This document shows positions 22,701 to 32,200 of a stretch of 64,000 bases of DNA, piece by piece (position 1 is the stretch's first letter; each line of letters begins with the position of its first letter). The DNA is from Dendrolimus kikuchii. Its lineage: Eukaryota; Arthropoda; Insecta; Lepidoptera; Lasiocampidae. The stretch is from NCBI GenBank assembly GCA_019925095.2, contig CM034406.1:10481388-10545387 (forward strand). The letters are read 5' to 3'. The position numbers were made by a program, and so were the translations under genes. The notes beneath the pieces are model-generated. The model was not told where the DNA came from, ran no database searches, and was given only the letters and a program-made list of their open reading frames with translations.

Positions 22701-24487
22701 TTATGCTATAGTACTAAGCGTAGGGCATTAGTGGTGAACGTGTGTAAAGGTGCTGATCTTCCCCCGCAAGATAGCAATGGTTACTCTGATCCATTCGTTA
22801 AGCTGTGAGTATACAAAAAATATTTCTACGCTAATTACAAGTAGGTTTCTATTCTTGTTTTTGTCTCATTTAGAGTGCTTAAAGAACAATTAATTTGAGG
22901 TAGATTTTGTCTTCCGTCCTATGTTTATCAATATCATCTATATGTTTACAAAATGTTCTGATTTCCATACATTAATGTGAAAAAATTGTGATAAAGAAAA
23001 GAAATATAAAATTAAAATACATTATGTAGCAGATCACTGCCAACGGGGGCGTGCCCAGGTGGCTGGCTGCATTGCCACGCTGTATGGCAATACTTATTTG
23101 TTGTACGAAATATAAGCCAGCCTTCTGATCACGGGTAGAGTCAAAGAGTTTCTTACATATGTCTTTAAAGATACTCTTTGCCGATGGACCCCACGGGCCT
23201 AATGTTACAACCCCAAACGGTACAAATATGTAACCTCTTCCTAAGGCTCCATATTTGCGCCGTATGACGTGTTCAGCTGAAACGGCAACGTTGCCAGCCC
23301 CTGGCTCGGCCATTGGAAGATGTGACGGGGCCAGTGTGTCAACACAGGTCGCATTCCACACTAGCGGCCGCCCTATCTTCCAAGGGACGTATTCAATTAT
23401 TATTACTATTATATACTATATGCGTATATATATTACGGGTTGTCGGAAACACATCGCTTCTTAGCGGTAAGACCAACCATTGTGCACATTTAAAATATTT
23501 TTAGGCTATAAGCTCTTCTATGTTTTCTGTAATGGTGTACAATAAAGTGTTATCTATTTATCTATATTATATACCTATTATATTATTATACGTAAAAAAA
23601 ATATTATTCCCGCGGGTTATGAACTAATTTGATGAGTAATTAAGATTAAATGTTAAGAAGTAGATATGATATGAAGTCGTGGAAGACCACGACACACCTT
23701 CCATGATCAAATTGATCGTGTACTAGCGGATGGTGATGTCAGGAGCCTTAAGAACAGACGAGTGTGCATGACAAGAGTTATGAATGTCAAAGAAGCAAGT
23801 GAGGTGTGTAAGAATGGGCCTAAATGGCGCTCTGTTGTTCGTGCCTACCCCGCAAGGGAACTGGCGTGAAGTTATGTATGTATGTATGTATGTAAGTAGA
23901 TATGTATGAAAACCTATAATATTAACCCATAAACATACTGTATCGGACACGAAGCTTACTGTTTCAGAGGAATAAATGGTATATTTGGCACATTTATCTA
24001 AACTGAATTCACGTGTTCAACACATGAATAAATATAGATGTGCATAGTTTTCGTGATGTCTCGTTTTCACCTTCAGCACCTTATGATTGTAACTTCAGAA
24101 TTAGTCCCGTGTTGTTTGAATGAGATGCGACCTTATTTATGGAGCCACAACAAAATTAAAGTACTTCAATTTGTAAATTTTGTCCCTAGGCACTTAGATC
24201 CAGATCCGTACCACAAAAAACACAAGACGTCAATTAAATGGCGAAACCTCAACCCAGTTTGGAACGAAGAATTCCTTTTTGAAACTCGTCCTACCGAACT
24301 TTCACGCCAGAATTTGACATTGACAGTTTGGGACAAGGACTACGGCAAACCGAACGATTTCCTCGGAAGCCTTGTTTTGGGTGCTAGTAGTAAAGGAAGA
24401 CGGTTGAAACATTGGATGGACTGTATCAAGTTTCCTGATCATCGTCATGAGCAATGGCATTCTTTAACGGATACGCAACATCTTTAA
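3801..24487 (+). CDS. Rph: Rabphilin (Rph), gene-level span, 5' end missing
   Basis: Eight exons join in frame: 3801-3946, 5150-5294, 6094-6280, 7175-7303, 20906-21260, 21493-21637, 22571-22804, 24190-24487. They give 545 residues before TAA. Order of parts: Rab-binding helix (residues about 17-48), FYVE-type finger with four CxxC pairs, SGAWFF motif, a Ser-rich linker of about 100 residues, C2A, then C2B ending in [10 protein letters not shown]. Known for the family: a cytosolic Rab3/Rab27 effector that binds synaptic and secretory vesicles through the GTPase and binds phospholipid with Ca2+ through the C2 domains. The zinc finger plus two C2 domains and no visible membrane segment argue for rabphilin over synaptotagmin. 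The first exon, expected to encode roughly 30-40 residues before LRTGWS, was not found. Extra linker exons could hide in the 13.6-kb intron, although the phases on either side match (0/0). Confidence 0.93.
4804..5096 (-). mobile_element. tRNA-derived SINE with target-site duplication
   Basis: The minus strand starts with a tRNA-like head: A-box-like TAGTGTAATGGCTAGC and B-box-like GGTTTCGATCT. It ends with GGGTATACTGTCC and GCAGTGGGACATTTATGGGC. A 12-bp duplication, ACTGTCGGCTCA, flanks it at 4792-4803 and 5097-5108. It lies just before Rph exon 5150-5294. Confidence 0.85.
5150..5294 (+). CDS. Rph: Rph exon: first part of FYVE-type zinc finger
   Basis: The acceptor is TTTTCTCGCAG and the donor AG/GTAAGT. 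The exon reads [20 protein letters not shown] and contains three of the four zinc-binding CxxC pairs (CLLC, CSIC, CSKC). Only 41 bases separate the end of a SINE insertion (4804-5096, target duplication 5097-5108) from the exon, so the branch site and acceptor lie next to inserted DNA. Confidence 0.93.
5383..5665 (-). repeat. Helitron-like dispersed repeat, minus orientation
   Basis: Shares with 10830-11247 in inverse: ACTAGGATGTGCC end, GTGTCGGAATAAGCTAATTT, GTCTAAGAATTAGCTGTCGA, CCATCGTTTAT. The CTAGT-type end suggests the Helitron-like repeats common in Lepidoptera. Confidence 0.55.
6094..6280 (+). CDS. Rph: Rph exon: end of zinc finger and SGAWFF motif
   Basis: The acceptor is TTTTTATCAG and the donor CAG/GTTTGT. 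The exon supplies the fourth CxxC (CNLC) and then [16 protein letters not shown]. The SGAWFF segment is the second contact with Rab3 in the known rabphilin-Rab3A complex. The exon ends in phase 0 with ELARSLQ. Confidence 0.93.
6365..6690 (+). mobile_element. Degenerate LINE reverse-transcriptase C-terminus
   Basis: Frame-broken remnants read [20 protein letters not shown], then (after shifts) VRYSG.., [16 protein letters not shown] and LEEAYIQ, matching the RTE-type ending that normally reads RTKV, RWSDDLVKVAG, WMRKAENR, LREAYIQ. No open frame survives. Confidence 0.6.
7175..7303 (+). CDS. Rph: Rph exon: Ser/Thr-rich linker
   Basis: This 129-base exon is in frame at both ends (acceptor CTTATCAG, donor CAT/GTATGT). 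It encodes 43 residues rich in Ser, Thr, Asn and Pro, including SEPGSPLS and SRKSITSP, typical of the variable, phosphorylatable linker between the Rab-binding part and the C2 domains. Linker sequence is poorly conserved, so support comes from splice sites and phase rather than similarity. Confidence 0.75.
7482..7746. repeat. Foldback element
   Basis: AAAAAAACTTCGTTTAAAAA AACGGACTTCAAAAACTAAA at 7482 is repeated inverted at about 7699-7746 with few mismatches (arms about 45 bases). It overlaps the start of the family B repeat. Confidence 0.75.
7600..8200 (+). repeat. Repeat family B with internal foldback and tandem unit
   Basis: Opens TTTTTATGTTTTACTTCACA CCGACTTCAAG and closes AGAACCTCCTTCTTTTCGAA GTCGGTTAAAA, so the ends hold the inverted GACTTC/GAAGTC. 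Same opening and closing as 50597-51025 and 15251-15540. Inside, a 100-base block (AATTTTTAGGGGACCAAATG onward) occurs twice at 7885 and 8051 (period 166). Confidence 0.65.
8931..9607 (+). mobile_element. Penelope-like element 3' part (GIY-YIG C-terminus and hairpin tail)
   Basis: 8931-9240 encodes [20 protein letters not shown] and [20 protein letters not shown], the C-terminal part of the GIY-YIG endonuclease region of Penelope-like elements, ending at TGA 9238. The tail contains the hairpin GGCCAC/GTGGCC followed by GAAAC (9515-9537) and ends GTTAAAACGTAGTTTTATTA. The same tail recurs at 33480-33612, 55040-55160 and 63770-63920. A mirror image of the end (AATAAAACTACGTTTTAACG) lies at 8903. 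It falls inside the large Rph intron. Confidence 0.75.
10088..10380 (+). mobile_element. Repeat family A copy in Rph intron
   Basis: CCGTGCAGGAACGGAGAAAG through CTGCCGAACTCAAGCAATAA plus an A-rich end. Full core. Confidence 0.75.
10830..11247 (+). repeat. Helitron-like dispersed repeat
   Basis: AAACGATGGAGAACACGATG, ATGCGGTTTTCGCTGATCGA, ending GTCGCGGGCACATCCTAGT. Same family as 5383-5665 and, weakly, 50150-50270. Confidence 0.6.
12130..12750 (-). mobile_element. Related R1-clade 3' fragment
   Basis: The minus strand encodes [20 protein letters not shown] and [20 protein letters not shown], matching the C-terminal end of the element at 42000-42200 (HTLVECAAWAPQR; FCETVMSLKEAAERYRER). GC-rich 3'UTR continues to about 12150. 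Sequence divergence shows a different family from the 41.5-kb copy. Confidence 0.8.
12880..13015 (+). mobile_element. Repeat family A, 3' part
   Basis: AATAGTGGCCAGGTAGCACC to CATTCCAGTAATAAAAAAAA, diverged. Confidence 0.55.
13150..13285 (+). mobile_element. Repeat family A, 5' part
   Basis: GGAGAAAGAATATAATTTCC, GGCCTGTCATAAGAGGCGAC, CCCCTGGTCTAGAGTTTGCC, then breaks off. Confidence 0.6.
15250..15545 (+). repeat. Repeat family B copy
   Basis: CAACATCTTGAAGTCGGTGC, GGCGCTCTTCAACAATAGTT, GCTCTCGATTTCCCTAGA, AATGAGAACCTCCTCCATTT. Matches 50620-51020. Confidence 0.65.
16372..16677 (-). mobile_element. RTE-like LINE 3' end
   Basis: Minus-strand copy of the same family, from [20 protein letters not shown] to the ATGT tail (shown as CATACATA on +). 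Both sides are AT microsatellites (16350-16370 and 16678-16733). Confidence 0.82.
16678..16733. repeat. AT microsatellite
   Basis: About 28 AT units directly at the 5' side of a minus-strand RTE-like fragment. Confidence 0.92.
18285..18545 (+). pseudogene. MADF-domain gene fragment
   Basis: The + strand encodes [20 protein letters not shown] and DIINKAYK, then a frame change, then [12 protein letters not shown]. The L-I-x-x-x-x-P-x-L/F-W-D pattern followed by the AW motif is the start of a MADF (Myb/SANT-like) DNA-binding domain, often found as a second ORF in Harbinger-type transposons. The frameshift at about 18495 and lack of the rest show a dead copy. In the large Rph intron. Confidence 0.5.
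19592..20238 (+). mobile_element. Repeat family A copy split by a MITE
   Basis: Left part CCGTGCAAAAACAGAGAAAG to CTACTTTCTAT (19837); right part GTGGGTGGTTGGCCTGTTTG to CATGCAATAAAAAA (20202-20238). Between them sits a 364-base element with inverted ends. Confidence 0.75.
19838..20201. mobile_element. MITE nested in repeat family A
   Basis: Starts CAGGGTCCCGATTCTACTAT; the reverse complement of its end starts CAGGGGCCCAATTCTGCTAT. About 26 bases of inverted ends with four mismatches. No coding capacity. The host repeat reads on across it. Confidence 0.75.
20906..21260 (+). CDS. Rph: Rph exon: linker end and start of C2A
   Basis: The acceptor is GTTCTTACAG and the donor AGAG/GTATGG. After about 70 linker residues ([16 protein letters not shown]...), C2A begins at [20 protein letters not shown]. 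Calcium loop 1 reads [11 protein letters not shown] with its aspartates retained. The exon ends in phase 1 at LPR. Confidence 0.95.
21493..21637 (+). CDS. Rph: Rph exon: core of C2A
   Basis: The acceptor is GCTATTTTCAG. The donor is AG/GTTCGT, weak but phase-correct. The exon encodes the basic strand [20 protein letters not shown] and ends in loop 3 with the acidic LFDDDR, the expected site of Ca2+ aspartates. Confidence 0.94.
22571..22804 (+). CDS. Rph: Rph exon: end of C2A, start of C2B
   Basis: The acceptor is AAATTCCAG and the donor CT/GTGAGT. The exon completes C2A with [15 protein letters not shown] and opens C2B with [20 protein letters not shown]2B calcium loop 1, [15 protein letters not shown], keeps both aspartates. 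Confidence 0.94.
23010..23361 (-). mobile_element. LINE C-terminal fragment in Rph intron
   Basis: The minus strand reads [84 protein letters not shown], the conserved tail of insect non-LTR polyproteins. The N-terminal part is absent. Confidence 0.75.
23672..23897 (+). mobile_element. RTE-like LINE 3' end in Rph intron
   Basis: Begins GAAGTCGTGGAAGACCACGA and ends with the CGTGCCTACCCCGCAAGGG unit and GTATGTATGT tail; the copy lies 290 bases before the last Rph exon. Confidence 0.82.
24190..24487 (+). CDS. Rph: Rph last exon: rest of C2B and stop
   Basis: The acceptor is TGTCCCTAG. The exon carries the polybasic strand [20 protein letters not shown], calcium loop 3 ([13 protein letters not shown]) and the closing helix ending in [12 protein letters not shown], then TAA. 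The WHSL ending is usual for C2B of rabphilin and synaptotagmin relatives. Confidence 0.96.
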
Positions 24488-24955
24488 AAAATTATAAGTC
24501 ACTGTTCTAGTTTTTAACGAAGTAAATGAAAGTCCATTACGGAGTTTAGGTTTTAAAAGCGACGGTGCAAGGGATATCTTGTGGACTTAAAATTAAATGT
24601 TAAGGGAATACGACTGACATTTACTTTGTACCTGGCAAGTTAATGTCAGTTGGATTCCAGAATTAAATAACATAATTAAACTTATATACATAACCTTAGA
24701 GTATGATTTATACGAGGATTATAGGCTCGATATGAAAAAACTAAAAAAAACTGTTATCCATAATCGCATTCAGAAGGCCATTATGAATAACACTTTTTAA
24801 ACTATTTTTTAACGAGTATAAACGATTAAACCACATGTAATTATTATGTATAAGGGGGTAAATGTGTTTACGTAGATCTCAATTATAATTTCACAGAAAT
24901 ATTATAATTATACAATTAAATTGTAATATAATTTAATATATTATAATATAATTTA

Positions 24956-25091
24956 ATTGTATAGAGATACCACAGGTAAGATACATTGTATATATTTTTC
25001 TTCCTTACATTGAAATTTGCTCCTTCCAATTTGATTCCAAGGATTAAGAAAATGTATACAATTTATCTTACCTGTGGTATCTCTATACAAT
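24956..25091. repeat. Long inverted repeat in Rph 3'UTR
   Basis: The left arm (about 24956-24994) and right arm (about 25050-25091) share the core AGATACCACAGGTAAGATA in opposite orientation with few mismatches over nearly 40 bases. The loop is about 55 bases. Just upstream, 24910-24956 is an AT palindrome rich in AATTTAAT motifs. Transcribed, this would fold into a long hairpin. Confidence 0.8.
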
Positions 25092-25307
25092 ATTCCTCTA
25101 CATATTGATGTTACCTAAAGGTTATATATAAAACTAGAAACTATGAAATATGTATTGATATACTATAATAATATGGCTATATAACAAATAATAATCATGA
25201 ACAATCTATTTTTAGGCAATGTACTTAACTCCTTAAAAGTTGTTAAATTTATTACATAAGTTGGTGACGTATTTTTATAAATATCCAATGTTTTAAATTT
25301 TGTGCCA

Positions 25308-25313
25308 AATAAA
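25308..25313 (+). terminator. Candidate poly(A) signal of Rph
   Basis: AATAAA about 820 bases after the Rph stop codon and well before the next gene starts at 26239. Confidence 0.45.
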
Positions 25314-25554
25314 GAAAATTATAAAAAAACATCCATTCATTGACGTAGGAGACGACTGCCTTTAAATCACCAGTGTACACGATCAAAATATTCGGAAATA
25401 AATGTTTTTGAGAAAGTTCTGTGCCATTAATTTACCCTACCAATATTTATCTCTAATTTTACAAATTCAAAGTGGATTATTGTAAGTAGGTCATAAACAA
25501 CAACTCACCATAAAATTTAACCCACTGTTTAAAATTTCAATATTACTAGAGATT

Positions 25555-25810
25555 TTGCCGCGGCTACGATGCGGGTCAAACCCTTGTCATTAGCTCTTTT
25601 CTACTTACACACAAATATATCGCGAGCGAAGCCGTGGGCATAAGCTAGTATAAATATATGTATATATACGTATTTATGCATATAAACCTTTCTTCAAAGA
25701 TTATTTAACTGCTGGTGAAAACCGCATAAAAATCCGTTGCCTGGTTTAAGAGGAGTTAGCGGATACCTATACACTATACAGACAGATATAGACTTTGTTT
25801 TATACTATGT
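25555..25810. repeat. Helitron-like remnants between Rph and Dlish
   Basis: GCGAGCGAAGCCGTGGGCAT AAGCTAGT ending at 25647 and a second piece with GTGAAAACCGCATAAAAATC at 25715. Confidence 0.45.
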
Positions 25811-26238
25811 ATGTAAAGATGCCGTCTTCAGTAGCAGCAAACAGGCAAGTGAGCACTAGCAGTGCAAGTAGGTATGCCATGTTCATATATTACTATATAA
25901 TATTACATTGGGTTTACTATTTGCGCTCCCCATTGTCCTCACCACTTATTAAAATGTATGTGTGTAATACAAACTGTAATAAAAATGATTCTATTTGGAA
26001 TTGGATGAAACGAAACGTGATATACCTATTTCATCTAACAAAACAAAAAATGACAACCACAGAGCAACGAATCACTAAGTTATAATGACAACGAGAAACG
26101 GAACGTTAAAAAGTTGTTTTGTGAACTTTTTGACAGGTAGGAAACCGTGTGAAAAATAGTTAAAATAAAAACTTGTGATAAAATATCGCCATTCGATTAT
26201 TTAATGTGCGTAATGTGTTAAATTAATTGTGTTACAAT

Positions 26239-26287
26239 ATGGCTTTCTTATGTCCAGTAAGAATAAGAAGGGGCAAAAAGAAGAAAT
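26239..26287 (+). CDS. Dlish: Dlish exon 1 (start codon)
   Basis: A 49-base coding exon encodes MAFLCPVRIRRGKKKK plus one base, then the donor T/GTAAGT. The basic stretch is conserved in the family and fixes the start. The 5'UTR extends upstream into AT-rich sequence; no TATA box is obvious. Confidence 0.9.
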
Positions 26288-29200
26288 GTAAGTAATGAGC
26301 TTTCGGTGAGTTTTCATGTCATTGACCTCAGTTCTTCGGACTTTCTATACATAATCATAAATAATATTTAAAACTCGTAATTTTATGGGTAAAGTAAAGA
26401 TTGATACGATACGGATACTGAATCCTTGTCAGCCTTGTGTACAGTTATTACAATATATATTACATACAAAGCATGCTTTCAAAAGTTTGTCAAACTTTAT
26501 GCTAACCAAAGTTTACAGTTACAATTTAACGAATTTTAGCATAATATTCCAGTTATTACACTTTACAATGTAACAAATATATTGAGATGTATTCAATGTT
26601 AAAAGTATACTTGAGTCATTTATTATGAAATAAATTATAATGCTTGTATTGCGAATTAAGTACCCCAGTTGTGCCATTAATATTGTTTACCTGGCCTTAA
26701 CTGAATATCTACGGGAACAATAAGTCGTAAAAAGTAGCTGTATTGAAACCTGGAATATAAGCCACCTTTTAGTCAAGTTTCTTTAAAATCCTAATAGTTC
26801 TTGCAAGATGCACCATCAGGCATACACAGTGGCAAAACTCCAGAACTTGTATTTGGAATCTTTTAGTTCTAAATCCATAGTTAGTGAGAGTACATAGGAA
26901 CATTCATATACATTTATTTATAAATCTAATATAACTAAAACTATTTTAATTAATTTTTTATTAGAACTAAATAGACTACATAAAATTATATATAACAGAG
27001 CCTCGATAATCTGAACTCCCACTAATATGGTCATAGTAGTAATCCAGATGGGACAGATGGGTGGTAAGCCTTAACACTGACTGAAAATAATGAATTTGAC
27101 AGCCATAAAGTTATGTTTGCCTCAACTTAAAGACCGAGCTTTTGAAATGAAGTCTGAAAATTATAAGCAGAAAAGTATTACAGAGTTTTTAAGAAGGATT
27201 AAGTTTCAGTTTCTTTTTAACCTCATGTCAAGTGTACAGATTACATGTTTGATGTAGTTCCCAGCATATACATTTGTATTTACATATTTCTGCCTTGTTT
27301 GTCTCACTTATCTTTAGTTCTCCGTAATTAATGACAGAAACTTAGGCTGAACATATGTTTAATTCTAATTACAATATTGCAGACCACAATCTTTGCCTTC
27401 ACAATTTGCACAGGGATTTATTCTTGCCTGTCTGGATTATTGAAGCTCTACTGTAGATTAAGTATAACAAATAACTGAATTTCATATAATATGCCAAACT
27501 TTAAAATTTTGGTGCTTTAAAATCATTAGCTTCATGAACACATCAATAAATTCACATCAGCCATGGAGTTATTCCCTTCAACATATTATATTATTGAGAC
27601 TTAATGTACAAATTCAAAACTGCTAAATATTTATTATATTGTTAATTAAAATTGTTATTACCATAACTTTCAGCGAGTAGTGGAGACTCTGATAAAGACC
27701 TGTCTCGACCAGGCTCCGGGTTAAGCCCTGGCATGGGGAGGATAACAGGATCTGCTAGCATAGAAACATTAGTAAGGGTTGGAATTGAAAAAGAACATGG
27801 ACTCAGCCCAGACTCAAAAATGGTTGTCCTGCATGACTTTGCACCATGTGTGGATGATGAATTGGAGGTATACTTCATTGTGAATAGTTTAAAAATAATT
27901 TCATTTATAATGAAGTTCCGGAATTTTACTAGTCAGCACATTCATATTTCATTCAATTGTAGAAAAGTAGGAATAAATAAATGAACTAATGTCTATTTCT
28001 TTATGTATATAAATTTTGATATAGAGTAATGGCAGTTTTGTTGCTATTGAACCTATATCTCATTCAATTGAAGTTGGTTTGAATCCTGGCTAGAAAGTAT
28101 ACATATTTTAGGTAATTTCTCCACCCTATGTGCACATTATTACAATTATTTTATTATAGAATTTTTTTTGGGTCCTTGTATCTGCAATTGAAAAGTCTTC
28201 CATAAGCAGATGTTATGATTATTATAGATAATTCAATTGCCGTGTACGGATCAAGGCAAGCTTTGTAATGAAACTTACAAATCAAGACTACCAATGTGTG
28301 AAATAAACCAGTCCACCTCAGATAATGGTAGCAGCGGCTATACAACATCTCTTTTCTCCAAAAATAGGGAGGCCTGAACCTAATAGTGAAAAATTTAAAG
28401 GTTGATATTATTACTCAATTTTAAAGCCTAGACGTTAATTTTACAATTTACATTATTCATTTTACAATTTCATAACAATAAATTTCAGGTAAAACGTGGC
28501 CAAATTGTAAATGTTTTATACAGGGAAAATGATTGGGTGTATGTGATAGTAGCTGAGTCAAGGAGAGAAGGTTTTATACCACACTCTTATTGTGCACCCT
28601 GCGAGCCTCATGATTTGAAAAAGAAATTACCCAGAAGTAGATCACCCACAGACTTGGCGCACAGAGATGTATCACAGTGAGTATCTAAATTCATACTATT
28701 TCATACCATTTTTTAATGGTTTTCGCGCTTACTACTAAGTGGGAACACTTGAAGCAGAAGTGATTTTATGTACAATTTAAAAATTATATTTTAACAATTC
28801 TGTGGTTGTTTTTCTATTCTAATTTTTGTATAGTGTCTAACAATTTGTAATAATTTAAAACAATATTAAAATAACTGTTAAAAATCTAGTTCCAGTATTA
28901 TGAAATACCTAAAAACTATTGAAGAGTTTTGATTGACACAAACATTAACATATATATAAGGTTAGGGAAAAAGTTTCTTTGCATTTTATATAAAAATTCA
29001 AAAGGTTTTTTTATAAATTTTATTTACATTTGACTAAAGTATGTAGGTGCCATTTTGTTGGATAACTTTGCCATCTTGTAGGTAGGGACGTGATCTCATT
29101 GCTATAAAAATTTTGGGGCTTCTAATCAAAAAACTGCAACAAGTGGTTTTGGTAGTCCTCTTTTGATGTTAACTTGACACTGCCTAAGGAATTCTGCAGA

Positions 29201-32200
29201 GACCGAAACAGGTGAAAATCTGAAGTTGCAAGGTCAGGACTATATGGCGGATGCATTAACACCTCCCAGCCAAACTCTCGTAATTTTTGCTCAGTGGCTA
29301 AAGATGTGTGAGGTCTAGCGTTATCATGGTGAAAAACCAAACCCCTTCTGTTGATTAATTCCGGCCGCTTTCTCTCAACTTTTTGCTTTAATCTCATCAG
29401 TTGTTCGCAGTACAGTTCAGAATCGATAATGAATAATGCCCTTCCAATCCCACCATACATACAGTATCACTTTGTTACGAGTTAACCCGGGTTTCGCCAC
29501 AGTCTGTGAAACCTGACCGGCCTTTGACCACGATCTTTTTCGCACGTTCTTGTCGTACGTGATCCACTTTTCATCACCAGTTATCAGCTTTTGAATTTGG
29601 AATTGTCTTCTTTAAAATTAAAACTTTTTAATAATACCAAAACCAGCCAGATACAAATGGTATAGCCAAAGAGATCTTATTACAAGTTCATACATACTAT
29701 CTGCGAAAAGACTTTTTCCCCAACCTATTATATAAAAAAGTATAATTATATAGCTGTTTGTTGTTGCAATATAATCAAATTTCATTTATGGACATTGCTT
29801 TGCTACATGATGTTTTGCTAAATCCAAAACACTTTTCAATAATTAATTCATTAATTTTAAATATTTTATTATTTCATTGACTTTTATTATTACTGCTCAC
29901 ACTTACTATGCCGTTAGCCGCAGTCCAAACAGTCTTCAGTTTGGCCGCAGGTACGAAAATGTAAATAAGCTGCTTATGTTTTCCTCTTGTAGACAATATG
30001 CTCTAAGGAAATCTCGTGTTTTAGATTAGCGTTTTTTAAACAGCTAATGAGCTTTTTAACTTTCTGTTTGCAAATTAAGATTTAAAACCGTATGGTTTTA
30101 AATCTTAATTATGAATTACTATGTCAAAATTAGACGGGACAGACCTTGGGGTCTTGACATATATACTACGGGTGCTCACGAGGAGGGGAGTGGATAAACA
30201 ATTGTAAAAAATGGGTTATATAAAATGGGTACATTCCCTAACAGCATATTCGACCACATACTGTGCGCAGCCATTGACCGATCAGACTGTGGCACACCCA
30301 ACCAGGCATACTGCGTTTTAGGATGTAGACTCATCTTAACAACATTATATTCTATCCATTTTCCAGATTATCAGTATCGGATGGTGTAACCAATGATGGC
30401 CACTCAGAGCTGGGCAGCGAAGGTGAAGCATGTCCATTCAGCAAAGACCCTTCAGGCCGTTATGTAGTGCTATACACTTTCACAGCGAGGGACGAAAATG
30501 ATGTTGATGTGGAGAGAGGAGAATTCGTTACAGGTAAAAATTATTGGTTCATAACTATTTGTGTGGTGGCCACGGCCTGGAATTTATATTACTCCATTTA
30601 TTGGAGTTTACTCCTTAACCAACTGTTTTCATATGAGGCCCCGGGTAGGGAAATTTTATGAGGAATGCATTAATACAAGTGTTAAGAGTGTTATATTTTT
30701 TATTACACAATTTCAAATTTTAATGCAATCAAATAAGATTTAAAATAATATCCATTAGTGTAAGATATGGCGTTTTGAAATTAGGACGTCTTCTTACCAC
30801 CCTTATTATTTATTATACAATTTCGAACTTTAATGCAATGAAATAAGATATAAAATAATACCCATCAGTGCATATTCAAAGACAACCATACTTAAGGAGT
30901 AAACTCCAGTTGTGTATCGGAGCCGACACATACATTTTAGTTCATTCAAATGGAGCAATACAAAAATTCAAAAAAGAAAACTATTATAATATTATAGATA
31001 TCAAGGGGTGAAAGGCTAAGTGCATGCCCACTAGTGTAGATTAAAACCCACTTCGTTGAAAAGAGACTTGTAGCATTGGCCATTGGCCACTAAGCTGATA
31101 GCAGTTCTATAAATAATATTGAATAATCCCATTAAATTTCAGTTTTGAACAGAGAAGATCCAGACTGGTATTGGATAGTCAGAAGCGATGGCCAAGAAGG
31201 GTTCATACCCTCTGGATTTGTGTACCCAGCTGTAGTTCAAGGTATGCATTTTAGCAAAATCATAAAAAAAGCACTATGAATTACAATCTCCAAGAAAATA
31301 ATAATGAATAAAGCAGCAGATACATATATATTCTATAGTACCATGGAAAAAGATATATTGTTCTTCTATGATAATACCAAACTATGCAAAATACACTTGT
31401 GTTATGAATAATATGCACCGGACAATACTGGGGCCGATCCTAGACACCCAGATAAGAGCAAATAGCGAAAAGTTGTTTATGAAATTTACCCTACCGGGAT
31501 TGAACCCGGTACCTCTATGTCCTAGTAGACTTGATGGGCCATAATTAAACCAGTATGCCACAGCAGTCATCGATTTGTTTTATTTCAAATTTGGCAAACA
31601 GCCCACTAAATACAAAGTGGTTACTGTTGCTTATAGAACTTTGCAACACAAGGGGTGAAGCCAAAGAGTTGCCAGCCCTTAAAGAGATAAAGGGATCACA
31701 GAGGAGGAATGAGATAAAGGATACATGTAGTAGGAACAGAGAAAGTATGTAATTTCCTGCAACCGAGCAACCTGTTGTAAGAGACGACAAAACAACCCAC
31801 AGACAAGTGGTAGAGTATTTGCCTGTCGGGATGGTTACCGCCCCTGGTCTAGAGTATGCCAGTCAAAACATCCTTGAGTTGAGTTCCGGCATTAGTGGCC
31901 AGGTTTCAGTCTCCCTTTAGAGTGGCCACCACTAATGTTATAAATGTTCATAGGCGATGGTAACCGCTTTCCATCAGGTGGGCCGTCTGCCTGTCTACTG
32001 AACTCTGAACACATGCAATAAAAAAAGGATTTATTCTTTGAATAACTCTCATCTGGTGGTTGGAAAATCAGCCCTATATGTAGTAAATTTTTGTTGTAGC
32101 AACTCAACAAGATACCACGCAACCAGTGCTGCCACCCGCAACAACAAACGTTAACAACTCAATGGTGCCAACTAACAACACTAATAGAATGAACAACACA

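Larger units (their letters stand above)
24488..25330 (+). other. Probable Rph 3'UTR
   Basis: AT-rich, with no coding signal. It holds a strong inverted repeat (24956-25091). The first convincing poly(A) signal downstream of the stop is AATAAA at 25308-25313, followed by an A-rich stretch, so the transcript probably ends near 25330. This is inferred, with no transcript evidence. Confidence 0.5.

Noticed and set aside
25795..26085. Small + strand ORF between Rph and Dlish
   Set aside because: Low-complexity, partly Helitron-like sequence, no domain, no splice context.
31480..31562. A tRNA gene on the minus strand
   Set aside because: B box is good, but the acceptor stem does not pair and the sequence runs into a repeat shared with 1790-2060.
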